Origin: Rhodospirillales bacterium
GTDB lineage: Bacteria > Pseudomonadota > Alphaproteobacteria > Acetobacterales > Acetobacteraceae
Assembly: GCA_025352665.1 (NCBI GenBank)
Contig: JANXSM010000049.1
Location: 1-55,956 of the forward strand
Direction: 5' to 3'
DNA: 55,956 nucleotides
Under the pieces are notes generated by a model. It did not search any database, was not told where the DNA came from, and worked only from the letters and a program-made list of their open reading frames with translations. Within the stretch, counting starts at the first letter, position 1; each line of letters begins with the position of its first letter. The position numbers were made by a program, and so were the translations under genes. Shown here one piece after another: positions 34,868-42,899 of this stretch.

Positions 34868-37431
34868 GCAACACCCCGCAGCGCGATAGGCGCCTCGACC
34901 TCGGCGGACAACCCCAATGTCTGCGCCACCGGCAGGAGGGCGAAGTAACGGCGCGTGATGCGGTCGGACAAGGCGGCGATCCCAGCGCCGATCGCCTCCA
35001 GGCGCCGTGGCATGGCGGATGCCGCGACCTGCTGGTCAGCGGCCGCCAGAACGTCGTCGACCAGCGCCTCGACCTCGGCGAGCAGGCCCGCGGCGGTGCC
35101 GGCCAGGCGCTCGCGGCCCGTGTCGGCGGCGGTCAGTTCGTCGAGCAATCCGTGGATCGCCACCAGCTGGAACGCCAGGCCGCGCGGGTTGCCCTGGTCG
35201 GCCAACACGAGATCGAGCACCGGTGCGGGCTGCAGCACATTGAGGTAGCGCGCGCGATAAGTGATGGCGCTATCGCAGAGTTCCAGCACCAGGCGCAATC
35301 CGGTCTCGATGCGCGGTGGGGTCTGGTCGATGGCGATGGCGACCTCGCCGGCCACTTCCTGTGCCCGTTCCACCCGACGGCCGAGTTCGAGGAACAGCCA
35401 GCCGCCACCACGCACCATGCTTTCCGCGGCCACGCCGGCCCCCGCGGTGGAGTAGCGCATCACGCTCACCATGGCATGGCTCAGCCCATCCAGGCTGCGG
35501 CCGGCGGCCCCAGCATCGGCGCGGGCGGTGCGCAGCGCCTGGGTGAAGGTGGCGTACATGTCCCCGGTCAGCCGGTCGCGAACGCTTTCGGTCAGTCGCG
35601 CGACATCGGCGAAGTAATCATGAATGGCGCCGCCGTCGCGCACGCTGGCCAGCAGAGCATCGGCCAGCGTCGAGCCGGCGGTGGGGCTGGCGGCTTCGGC
35701 GCGGATGCAACCGGCCTGGGCCAGGCAGCGGGCCAGCGACTGCAATTCGGTGACCTCGCGCGGCAGCAGCGTGGCCCCGCGGGCCAGCCTGGTCACGGCC
35801 GCGCGCACCAGCCGCGCCGAGCGTTCCAGCCGCTCCACGTAGCGGCCCAGCCAGAACAGGTTATCGGCGACCCGGCTCGGCAGATCGCCGGTGGCACGGC
35901 GGATGGTCAGCGCCTGCACCTGCATCATTGGCGGGCCGACGATGTCGCCGCGGTCTTCGTTCAGCACCCAGACATCCTTGGCGAGCCCGCCGCGCGGAAG
36001 ATTGCCGGCCAGCGGGTCGTGCTCGTCCACCACCCGGGCCAAGCCGCCCTGCATCGTGCGCCAGCGACTGCCGTCGTGCACCAGGAACAGCCGCATCACC
36101 ACCGGTTTGGGGACTAGCGCGTCACCCTCCAGGCTGGGGGCGACCGAAGCGGTGATGGCGGCAGAGGCGGCCCAGTCCCACGGGCGGGCGTCGATCCGGC
36201 GCAGCAATGCGGCACGCTCGGACTCGTCCAAGTTCGCCGGCGCGATCGCCTGGGCACTGCCATCCAGCGCCGGGCGGATCAGCCAGCGGGCCGGGTCCTG
36301 CTGCACCAGGGAGCGGGCGCGGGCCTCACCCAGCCACATGGTCGGCACGGATTGCAGCAGCAACCGCTCATCGAGCAGGCGCATGCACAGGCCGGGCAGG
36401 AAGGCGCTCAACGCCGGGGCCTCGACTGCACCCGAGCCCGGGTCGTTACTGATGCGCACGGCGCCGGTGCGGGCGGCGTCGATCAGGCCGGGCACGCCGA
36501 GCAGGCTGCCGGGCTCCAGCTCCAACGGGTCGATCATCCGTCCATCGATCCGGCGCAGCAGCACGTCCACCTGCTGAAGGCCGCGCAGGGTTTTCAGGAA
36601 CACGGCGCCGCCGCGCACCGTAAGGTCGCCGCCCTCGACCAGCGCGCAGGACAATTCGCGCGAGAGATACATATGCTCGAACCACTGCGGATTGCTGGTG
36701 CCGGGCGTGAGCAGGGCCACCGTCGCATGGCCGCGTGCGGCACTGGCCTCCGGTGCCATGCGGCGCAGGCTGTCCTGCCAAATGTCGAAGAACGGGCGCA
36801 GCTGACGCACCTGCACGGGGCGGAAGGCTTCTGGCATCACCCGGGCCAGCAGGCGACGATTTTCGCGGGCGAGCCCCACGCCGGAGGCGCCGGCGGTGCG
36901 ATCGGCCAGCACCCGCCAGGCGCCGTCGGGGCCCCGCAGCAGGTCGGCCGCATAGAACTGCAGGCGCGACGGGGTCTGCATGAAACGGCCGGCGCGCAGG
37001 AAGGCGGGGTTGGCGAACACCAGTGCCGGCGGCAGCGTGCCGTCGGCGAGCAAACTCTGCGGACCATAGAGATCCTCCAGGATCGCTTCGAGCAGGCGGG
37101 CGCGTTGGGCCAGGCCCGCGGCCAGATCGGCGAATTCACGGGCGGGGATGGGCAGCGGCACCGGGTCGCAGCGCCAGGCATGGGCGGCCGCCGTGGCGCC
37201 GGGCAGTACGGAGGTGACGCCCTCCTCCTCGAAGGCGCGATCAAGGCGGGTGCCGCGCTCGCGCAGCCCGCCGTCGCCGAGGGCTGAGAACGCACCGATC
37301 AGGCTACGCCAATGGGGTCGCAATCCCCCCTTGCCGTCCACCATCTCGTCCAACGCCGCCGGCCTGATCACTGCGTCGATCCCCGTCTTGTGTGCTGTTG
37401 CATCGATAACCCGGCACCGGCGCACGGCCAT
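34864..37431 (-). CDS. Circularly permuted ATP-grasp / alpha-E domain fusion
   Basis: An 855-residue two-domain protein. Residues ~30-510 are a circularly permuted ATP-grasp ligase: RPHWRSLIGAF, ILEDLYGPQSLLADG, ADRTAGASGVGLARENR, LLTPGTSNPQWFEHMYLSREL, DGRMIDPLELEPGSLLGVPGL and AFLPGLCMRLLDERLLLQSVPTMWLG. Residues ~515-855 are an all-helical alpha-E domain beginning SRVADNLFWLGRYVERLERSARLVRA. In many genomes these are separate genes; here they are fused. ATP-grasp proteins of this class are predicted to form amide bonds. I took the ATG at 37431; a GTG at 37443 abuts a terminator hairpin, and an ATG at 37344 is a shorter option. Confidence 0.88.
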   Translation of the reverse strand: MAVRRCRVIDATAHKTGIDAVIRPAALDEMVDGKGGLRPHWRSLIGAFSALGDGGLRERGTRLDRAFEEEGVTSVLPGATAAAHAWRCDPVPLPIPAREFADLAAGLAQRARLLEAILEDLYGPQSLLADGTLPPALVFANPAFLRAGRFMQTPSRLQFYAADLLRGPDGAWRVLADRTAGASGVGLARENRRLLARVMPEAFRPVQVRQLRPFFDIWQDSLRRMAPEASAARGHATVALLTPGTSNPQWFEHMYLSRELSCALVEGGDLTVRGGAVFLKTLRGLQQVDVLLRRIDGRMIDPLELEPGSLLGVPGLIDAARTGAVRISNDPGSGAVEAPALSAFLPGLCMRLLDERLLLQSVPTMWLGEARARSLVQQDPARWLIRPALDGSAQAIAPANLDESERAALLRRIDARPWDWAASAAITASVAPSLEGDALVPKPVVMRLFLVHDGSRWRTMQGGLARVVDEHDPLAGNLPRGGLAKDVWVLNEDRGDIVGPPMMQVQALTIRRATGDLPSRVADNLFWLGRYVERLERSARLVRAAVTRLARGATLLPREVTELQSLARCLAQAGCIRAEAASPTAGSTLADALLASVRDGGAIHDYFADVARLTESVRDRLTGDMYATFTQALRTARADAGAAGRSLDGLSHAMVSVMRYSTAGAGVAAESMVRGGGWLFLELGRRVERAQEVAGEVAIAIDQTPPRIETGLRLVLELCDSAITYRARYLNVLQPAPVLDLVLADQGNPRGLAFQLVAIHGLLDELTAADTGRERLAGTAAGLLAEVEALVDDVLAAADQQVAASAMPRRLEAIGAGIAALSDRITRRYFALLPVAQTLGLSAEVEAPIALRGVA

Positions 37432-37442
37432 TCCAAAACGCA

Positions 37443-37470
37443 CAAGGCCAGGGTACAGACCCTGGCCTTG
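37443..37470 (-). terminator. Strong hairpin downstream of mucR
   Basis: CAAGGCCAGGG (37443-37453) and CCCTGGCCTTG (37460-37470) form a perfect 11-bp stem around a 6-base loop. On the minus strand it follows the mucR stop by about 27 bases and is followed by TGCGTTTT, so it most likely ends the mucR transcript before the ATP-grasp operon. Confidence 0.75.
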
Positions 37471-37497
37471 CCGAAGTCGTTCTAGCGTACCGTGGGT

Positions 37498-37983
37498 TCA
37501 GGCGGTGGCCTTCTTGCGGCCGCGGGTGCCCTTAACCTTGGGCGCCACCTGCATCTCCGGCTCCGGCTCGCGCATCACGGCGGGGCCCGCCTTGCGGCCG
37601 AGACCGATCGACTTGGCCAGTGACGAGCGCTTGGCGGCATAGTCGGGGGCGACCATCGGATATTCTGGGCCGAGGCCCCAACGCTCGCGATACTGGTCCG
37701 GGGTCAAGTTGTACGCCGTCTGTAGATGCCGCTTCAGCATTTTCAGCTTCTTGCCGTCTTCGAGGCAGACGATGTGGTCTGGGAACACCGAGCGCTTCAC
37801 AGGAACCGCGGGCACCGGGCGTTCGGCGACTTCCGGGACCGTGCCAACTGTACTGAGCGTCGTGTAAACGGACGAGATCATCGCCAGCAATGTTTCAGGC
37901 GTAACTGAGTTATGCGAGACATGCGCCGCCACGATATCGGCGGTTAGGCTCATCAGTTCGGAACGGTCGGGCGAGTTGCTCAT
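37498..37983 (-). CDS. MucR/Ros family transcriptional regulator
   Basis: A 161-residue regulator of the MucR/Ros family, H-NS-like silencers and cell-cycle or exopolysaccharide regulators in alphaproteobacteria. An N-terminal oligomerisation region (about residues 8-50) leads to the DNA-binding core VFPDHIVCLEDGKKLKMLKRHL and NLTPDQYRERWGLGPEYPMVAPDYAAKRSSLAKSIGLG. The zinc finger is atypical: Ros has CLEC...HLTTHH, but here it is CLED and HLQTAY, so the second Cys and the last His are missing. The start was set at the ATG of MSNSPDRSEL because AGGA lies just upstream. The C-terminus is Lys/Arg-rich (KVKGTRGRKKATA). Confidence 0.92.
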   Translation of the reverse strand: MSNSPDRSELMSLTADIVAAHVSHNSVTPETLLAMISSVYTTLSTVGTVPEVAERPVPAVPVKRSVFPDHIVCLEDGKKLKMLKRHLQTAYNLTPDQYRERWGLGPEYPMVAPDYAAKRSSLAKSIGLGRKAGPAVMREPEPEMQVAPKVKGTRGRKKATA

Positions 37984-38009
37984 GTGATCCTGCGGAAAAG
38001 AGACCACGT

Positions 38010-38037
38010 ATAATAGTCACAATTCCGATTCTGCCAA
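38010..38037 (-). promoter_or_regulatory. mucR promoter
   Basis: On the minus strand TTGGCA (38037-38032) and TATTAT (38015-38010) are separated by 16 bases, a good sigma-70-type pair. The predicted transcript starts about 20 bases before the ATG at 37983, with AGGA in between. A perfect palindrome, CTTTCGCGAAAG (about 38044-38055), lies directly upstream and could be an operator. Confidence 0.65.
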
Positions 38038-38055
38038 TACTTCTCTTTCGCGAAA

Positions 38056-38275
38056 GTGTGATCGACCGCAAGCATCGTTTTTCGGCGCAACACTTGGCGA
38101 CTGCGGGTTGGGTGCAAAGCCGACACGGACAGTTCTTGGACCTGTGCCGCAAGCCGCCGGCCGGAGCCATTGGCGGCCGGTTGACACCGGCGGGAACGGC
38201 GAACACCCTCCCTGCCACTATGGCCGGATCGCACGACACGATCGGGAACAAAGACAGGGTGGGACAATCAAGAAC
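38056..38275 (+). other. Structured leader between mucR and the dioxygenase gene
   Basis: No gene is visible in this spacer. Reading plus, it can form a hairpin from CGGACAG with CTGTGCCG (about 38126-38149) and a GC-rich stem from GCCGCC with GGCGGC, or CCGGCC with GGCCGG (38153-38180). The segment ggttgggtgcaaagcc resembles part of the GEMM (cyclic di-GMP) riboswitch consensus, but the rest of that motif is absent. It may be a regulatory 5' leader; no known class was recognised. Confidence 0.35.
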
Positions 38276-39163
38276 ATGATCGACAGTGAAAAATCGGTCA
38301 CCCCGGCCGTCCTGGACGTGATGGCACGGGCGCCGGACGCCCGCCTGCGTGAAATAATGGATAGTTTCATCCGCCATCTGCATGCCTTCGCCCGCGAGAC
38401 ACGGCTGAGTGAGGGCGAGTTCGAGCAGGGCATCGACTTCCTCAACCGCATCGGCCAGGCCACCAACGACAGCCATAACGAGGGCGTGCTGTTCGGCGAC
38501 ATCACCGGCCTGTCCACCCTGGTGTGCCTGATCAACAACGGCGACGCGGGCGCCACCGAAACGGCTGCGGCCCTGCTTGGCCCGTTCTGGCGGATGCATT
38601 CACCGCCTACCGAGAACGGCGGGTCCATCGTGCGGTCGGAAACACCTGGCCCGGCGCTGTTCGCCCGCGTGCAGGTGGTCGACCCCGTCGGGGCCCCGAT
38701 CGCAGGCGTGGAAGTTGACGTCTGGCACGCCTCCCCGGTCGGCATGTACGACATTCAGGACGATGCCCAGGTCGCAATGAACATGCGCGGCAAGTTCATC
38801 ACCGACGCCGACGGCTGGTTCTGGTTCCGCTCGGTCAAGCCGGCCGGCTACCCGATCCCCACGCACGGCCCGTCCGGCGAGTTGCTGCGCGCCCAGCTGC
38901 GCCATCCGCTGCGGCCCGCGCATCTACACTTCCTGTGCTACAAAACCGGCCACAAAACCCTGATCTCACAGGTGTTCGTCGCCGACGACCCGCATATCGA
39001 GAGTGATGTGGTGTTCGGCGTCACCAAGCCGCTGCTCGGTGACTACGTCCGCCGCGACGATGCGCCGCCGGCGCCGGACGTGACCACGCCCTGGTTCAGC
39101 CTGCAGCATCGCCTGGTGATGGAACCTGGCGAAGCCAGCCTGCCCGCTCCCCCCGTGAAGTGA
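38276..39163 (+). CDS. Intradiol ring-cleavage dioxygenase (catechol/hydroxyquinol type)
   Basis: A 295-residue non-heme iron(III) dioxygenase. The N-terminal helical domain (about residues 20-100) is followed by the catalytic beta domain. The four iron ligands are visible: Tyr in VDVWHASPVGMYDIQD (about residue 160), Tyr in KPAGYPIPTHGP (about 194), and two His in RPAHLHFL (about 217 and 219). These enzymes open catechol or hydroxyquinol between the hydroxyls to give a muconate or maleylacetate. The N-terminal domain and length favour the catechol 1,2-/hydroxyquinol 1,2-dioxygenase group; the substrate is not decided. It is the first of five closely packed genes. Confidence 0.88.
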   Translation: MIDSEKSVTPAVLDVMARAPDARLREIMDSFIRHLHAFARETRLSEGEFEQGIDFLNRIGQATNDSHNEGVLFGDITGLSTLVCLINNGDAGATETAAALLGPFWRMHSPPTENGGSIVRSETPGPALFARVQVVDPVGAPIAGVEVDVWHASPVGMYDIQDDAQVAMNMRGKFITDADGWFWFRSVKPAGYPIPTHGPSGELLRAQLRHPLRPAHLHFLCYKTGHKTLISQVFVADDPHIESDVVFGVTKPLLGDYVRRDDAPPAPDVTTPWFSLQHRLVMEPGEASLPAPPVK

Positions 39164-39173
39164 GTCCGCATCC

Positions 39174-39926
39174 ATGAAATCGCTCAAGGGCAAAGTCGCC
39201 GTCATCATCGGGGGCGCCGGTGGCATCGGGGCTGCGGCAGCGCGGCTGTTCGCCGAGGCCGGCGCATCTGTCGTGATCACCCATCGTTTCGGCGACGACA
39301 AGCACGCCGCGGCCGCCGCCATTATTCACGCGCTGCCGGGCGGGCCGCACGCAGCCTACCCCGTCGATGTCACGCAGACCGCAACACTGGTGACGCTGCG
39401 CGACGAGGTGGAGAATGCCTATGGCCGCGCCGATATCCTGATCAACACGTCAGGCTTCACCAAGGCCGTCGCCCACGGCGATCTCGAAGCGCTCGACGAC
39501 GAACTGATCGACCGGATGTTCCAGGTCAATTGGCGCGGCCAGTTCGCGGCCATTCGTTGCTTCGCGCCCATGCTGAAGGCGTCGGGCGACGGCCTGATCA
39601 TCTCGATCTCATCCATCGCCGCGATCAACGGCACCGGCTCGTCGATCGCCTATGCCGCCACCAAGGCAGGCATCGATGTGATGACCAAATCGCTCGGCCG
39701 CGCACTGGCCCCCGAAGTGCGGGTGATGGGCGTGTCGCCCGGTGCCGTGGAAACCGATTTCGTACCCGGCCGCGGTGCTGCGTTTTACGCCACGGCCGCC
39801 GCCGCCACCCCGCTCCGCCGCGTCGCAACGGCCGAGGACATCGCCGAGGCCATCCTCGCCTGCGCCACCCATCTCACCTATTCGACCGGCACCACCATCG
39901 TGGTCGACGGCGGCCGGGTTCTGTAG
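39174..39926 (+). CDS. Short-chain dehydrogenase/reductase
   Basis: A 250-residue SDR oxidoreductase. The cofactor loop is VIIGGAGGIGAAAARLFAEAG (about residues 10-30), NTSG replaces the common NNAG, the catalytic Ser is in ISISSIAAINGTG and the Tyr/Lys pair in AYAATKAG (about residues 158-162). VDVTQ and the C-terminal TGTTIVVDGGRVL are typical. No basic residue after the glycine loop is decisive, so NAD or NADP cannot be set. It starts 10 bases after the dioxygenase stop and probably acts in the same catabolic route on a hydroxy or keto intermediate. Confidence 0.88.
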   Translation: MKSLKGKVAVIIGGAGGIGAAAARLFAEAGASVVITHRFGDDKHAAAAAIIHALPGGPHAAYPVDVTQTATLVTLRDEVENAYGRADILINTSGFTKAVAHGDLEALDDELIDRMFQVNWRGQFAAIRCFAPMLKASGDGLIISISSIAAINGTGSSIAYAATKAGIDVMTKSLGRALAPEVRVMGVSPGAVETDFVPGRGAAFYATAAAATPLRRVATAEDIAEAILACATHLTYSTGTTIVVDGGRVL

Positions 39927-39955
39927 CGCCTGACATTCGCTCCAAGGAAATCAGC

Positions 39956-40843
39956 ATGCGTTCCCCGCTTCCCAAGATCTTCATCACCTGCGCCGTCACC
40001 GGCAACCTGACCACGCCGGACCAGACGCCGCATCTGCCGATTACCCCGGAACAGATCGCCGACGCCTGCCTGGGGGCTGCCGAAATGGGGGCCGCCATCA
40101 CCCATATCCATGTGCGCGACCCGAAAACCGGCCACCCGAGCATGGAGCTGGAGTATTACCAGGACGTCGTCGCCCGCATTCGCGCCAAGAACAGCGATCT
40201 CATCTTGAACATCACCACCGGTCCCGGCGGTCGTTTCGTGCCCGATCATGACGAGCCCAAGCGGTTCGGCCCCGGCACCACGCTGATGAACCCCGAAGCG
40301 CGCGCCGCCCATATCACGGCGTTGAAACCCGAGATCTGCACGCTCGACCTCAACACCATGAATTCTGGCAAGCAGGTGGTGATCAACACGCCCGGCAATG
40401 TCCGCCGCATGGCCAAGGTCATCAACGACGCCGGGGTGAAGCCCGAAATCGAGCTGTTCGACAGCGGCGACATCGCGCTGATGCTCGATCTCGTCACGGA
40501 CGGCACGCTCAAAGGGCCGCTGCTGACCAGCTTCGTGATGGGCGTGCCCTATGGGTTCCAGCCCAGCCCCGAATCAGTGATCTACGCCCGCAACCTGCTG
40601 CCGATGGACGCGCAGTTCACCGCGATCGCCATCGGGCGCAACGCGTTTCCCTATGCAGCGCTCTCCTATTTGTCCGGCGGCCACGTGCGGGTTGGGATCG
40701 AGGACGGCGTGTACCTCTCGCGCGGCGTGCTGGCCGAAACCAACGCGCTGATGGTCGAGAAGGCCCGGCGGATCGTGGAAGACCTCGGCGCCCAGATCGC
40801 AACACCGCGCGAAGCCCGCGAGATCATCGGGCTCAAGGTATGA
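39956..40843 (+). CDS. BKACE family beta-keto acid cleavage enzyme
   Basis: A 295-residue TIM-barrel enzyme of the 3-keto-5-aminohexanoate cleavage (BKACE, formerly DUF849) family. These enzymes condense a beta-keto acid with acetyl-CoA and split it into acetoacetate and a new CoA ester. The start KIFITCAVTGNLTTPDQTPHLPITPEQIA, the zinc motif THIHVRDPKTG (about residues 46-56), LNITTGPGG, and the zinc-binding Glu region GHVRVGIEDGVYLSRG (about 240-255) are all present. AAGGAAA lies upstream of the ATG. In this operon it may process a beta-keto acid from ring cleavage. Confidence 0.92.
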   Translation: MRSPLPKIFITCAVTGNLTTPDQTPHLPITPEQIADACLGAAEMGAAITHIHVRDPKTGHPSMELEYYQDVVARIRAKNSDLILNITTGPGGRFVPDHDEPKRFGPGTTLMNPEARAAHITALKPEICTLDLNTMNSGKQVVINTPGNVRRMAKVINDAGVKPEIELFDSGDIALMLDLVTDGTLKGPLLTSFVMGVPYGFQPSPESVIYARNLLPMDAQFTAIAIGRNAFPYAALSYLSGGHVRVGIEDGVYLSRGVLAETNALMVEKARRIVEDLGAQIATPREAREIIGLKV

Positions 40844-41832
40844 CCATCACCGCCATTTCCCTGCGGCTCAACGCAAAAGCCGCAGACGCCGCCAGCGTCA
40901 AACCCGCCATCGAGATGCGCGAACTCACGCCGGGGCCAGCCGACGTTCTGGTCGAGATCCATGCAGCCGCCGTCAATCCGTCCGACGTGAAGGCGGCCAT
41001 CGGTATGATGCCTTACGCGGTGTTCCCGCGCACGCCGGGGCGGGATTACGCGGGCGTGGTGATCGACGGCCCCGCGCACATGCTCGGCACCCAGGTGTTC
41101 GGCTCGTCCGGCGACCTCGGCATCAGGCGCGACGGCACGCACGCGACGCATCTGGTGGTGGAGGCCGAGGCGGTGGTGGTCAAACCGGCCGGCATCAGCC
41201 TCGACGAAGCGGCGGGCATCGGGGTTCCTTTCGTCACCGCACTGGAAGGCTTCCGCCGCGCCGGTTTGCCGAACCAGGGCGACACCGTTCTGATCATGGG
41301 TCTCAACGGCAAGGTCGGCCAGGCCGCAGCCCAAATCGCGACCTGGCGCGGCGCACGGGTGATCGGGGTGGTGCGCCGCGCCGAACCCTACGCGGGCCAC
41401 GCGTCGGCCGAAATCACCGTGGTCGACAGCTCGGCCGGCGACGTGGCAACCGCCGTACGGACGCTGACCGAAGGCCGCGGCTGCACCATCGTGTTCAACA
41501 CGGTGGGCGATCCCTATTACCAGGACGCGCATAAATCCACCGCCGTGCTCGGCCGACAGATCCTGATCTCGGCGGTCGACAAGATCGTTTCGTTCAATAT
41601 CTTCGAGTTCTACCGTGGCCGGCACACCTATGTCGGCATCGACACCCTGGCCCTGTCGAGCGCCGAGACTGGCGATGTGCTGCGCGAACTGGTGCCGGGG
41701 TTCGCCGATGGCAGCCTCAGGCCATTTCCCATCCAACCCGACGCCATCTTTCCGCTCGCCGATGCAGCCGCGGCCTATCGCATGGTGCTCGGCTCCTCCC
41801 GCGATCGGATCATCTTCAACCCGAAAGGCTGA
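40840..41832 (+). CDS. Zinc-type medium-chain dehydrogenase/quinone oxidoreductase
   Basis: A 330-residue MDR superfamily protein. The N-terminal GroES-like domain includes VLVEIHAAAVNPSDVKAAIGMMP and FPRTPGRDYAGVV. The Rossmann domain shows DTVLIMGLNGKVGQAAAQIATWRGARVIGVVRR, with GLNGKVG in place of the usual GAAGGVG. No catalytic zinc cysteines are visible, so it is closer to the quinone oxidoreductase branch. The likely activity is NAD(P)H-dependent reduction of an enone or quinone, but this is not proven. It overlaps the BKACE gene by 4 bases. Confidence 0.85.
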   Translation: MTITAISLRLNAKAADAASVKPAIEMRELTPGPADVLVEIHAAAVNPSDVKAAIGMMPYAVFPRTPGRDYAGVVIDGPAHMLGTQVFGSSGDLGIRRDGTHATHLVVEAEAVVVKPAGISLDEAAGIGVPFVTALEGFRRAGLPNQGDTVLIMGLNGKVGQAAAQIATWRGARVIGVVRRAEPYAGHASAEITVVDSSAGDVATAVRTLTEGRGCTIVFNTVGDPYYQDAHKSTAVLGRQILISAVDKIVSFNIFEFYRGRHTYVGIDTLALSSAETGDVLRELVPGFADGSLRPFPIQPDAIFPLADAAAAYRMVLGSSRDRIIFNPKG

Positions 41833-41836
41833 CCCC

Positions 41837-42841
41837 ATGCGCCGCCTGTTGCTCGCAGCCCTGATGTTCGCCGTGTCCCTCCCTGCCATGGTGCTTCCCG
41901 CCATGGCGCAGACACCGGTCAAGATCGGCACCGGCTTTGGTGTCGGTTTCCTGCCGATGTTCATCGCCGACGAGCTCAAGCTGGTGGAAAAACACGGCAA
42001 GGCCGCCGGGCTGAACCTCACCGCCAGCTACATCCGCTTCTCCGGCTCCTCGGCCATGCAGGACGCGGTGCTGTCGGGCTCGGTCGACATGGGCGTGTAC
42101 GGCGTCGCCGCCATGCTGATTGCCTGGGACAAGGCGCGCGGCACGGGCAGCCAGGTGTTCGGGATCGCCGGCGTGAATTCCACGCCGCTGATCCTGGTCA
42201 CCAACCAGCCGGCGGTGAAGGACATCACCGAGCTCACGCCCACCGACAGGATCGCCATGCCCGCGCTGATCTCGCCGCAGATGTATGCTTTGCAGATGCT
42301 GGCGGAGAAGCGCTTCGGCGCCGCCAACTACGACCACTTCCGCACCCAGGTGGCAGCGCTGCCGCATCCAGAATCGGTCAACGCCCTGCTGTCCGGCGGC
42401 ACCGAGGTGAAGGCCTATTTCTCCACGCCGCCGTTCACCCAGATCCTGCTCGACAGCGGCCGCGTGCACGCCATCGCCTCCTCGAACGACGCGTTCGGCG
42501 GCCGCGCCACCTTCCTGGCACTCGGCGCCACCAAGCGCTATCTCGACGCCAATCCCGCCATGGCCGCCGTGATGGTGGCCGCCTTGCAGGAGGCAGGCGA
42601 CATCATCCGTGCCGACCCCAAGCGGGCCGCCGAGATCTATCTCAAGGTGGAACCCTCCAAATACCTCGATCAGGCGCGGGTCGAGACCATGCTGAAGGCG
42701 CAGCATGACGATTTCGGTATCGAGGTGTCGGGGGTCAAGCAGCTCGCCGACTTCATGGGCCGCATCGGTGGTCTCAGGCGGGTTCCGGCCAGCTATTCCG
42801 AGGTGTTCCTGCCGGTGCTGAAGGACACCCCCAGCAACTGA
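41837..42841 (+). CDS. ABC substrate-binding protein, NitT/TauT (SsuA-like) type
   Basis: A 334-residue exported binding protein. RRLLLAALMFAVSLPAMVLPAMAQ is a signal peptide with probable cleavage after AMA. The mature part begins TPVKIGTGFGVGFLPMFIADELKLVEKHG and includes SGSSAMQDAVLSGSVDMGVYG, the domain pattern of taurine/nitrate/sulfonate/aromatic-substrate binding proteins. It starts 4 bases after the oxidoreductase stop, so it belongs to the catabolic operon and probably captures its substrate. No permease or ATPase gene follows, which is unusual for this family. Confidence 0.87.
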   Translation: MRRLLLAALMFAVSLPAMVLPAMAQTPVKIGTGFGVGFLPMFIADELKLVEKHGKAAGLNLTASYIRFSGSSAMQDAVLSGSVDMGVYGVAAMLIAWDKARGTGSQVFGIAGVNSTPLILVTNQPAVKDITELTPTDRIAMPALISPQMYALQMLAEKRFGAANYDHFRTQVAALPHPESVNALLSGGTEVKAYFSTPPFTQILLDSGRVHAIASSNDAFGGRATFLALGATKRYLDANPAMAAVMVAALQEAGDIIRADPKRAAEIYLKVEPSKYLDQARVETMLKAQHDDFGIEVSGVKQLADFMGRIGGLRRVPASYSEVFLPVLKDTPSN

Positions 42842-42899
42842 TTTTCCCCAACCCCTTGCCGCGTTCGTCCTATATTGGGGTGAACCAACGGGCGGGACG

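Noticed and set aside
38056-38275. Cobalamin or cyclic di-GMP riboswitch
   Set aside because: Only short fragments resemble the consensus motifs; the required conserved boxes are not all present on either strand.
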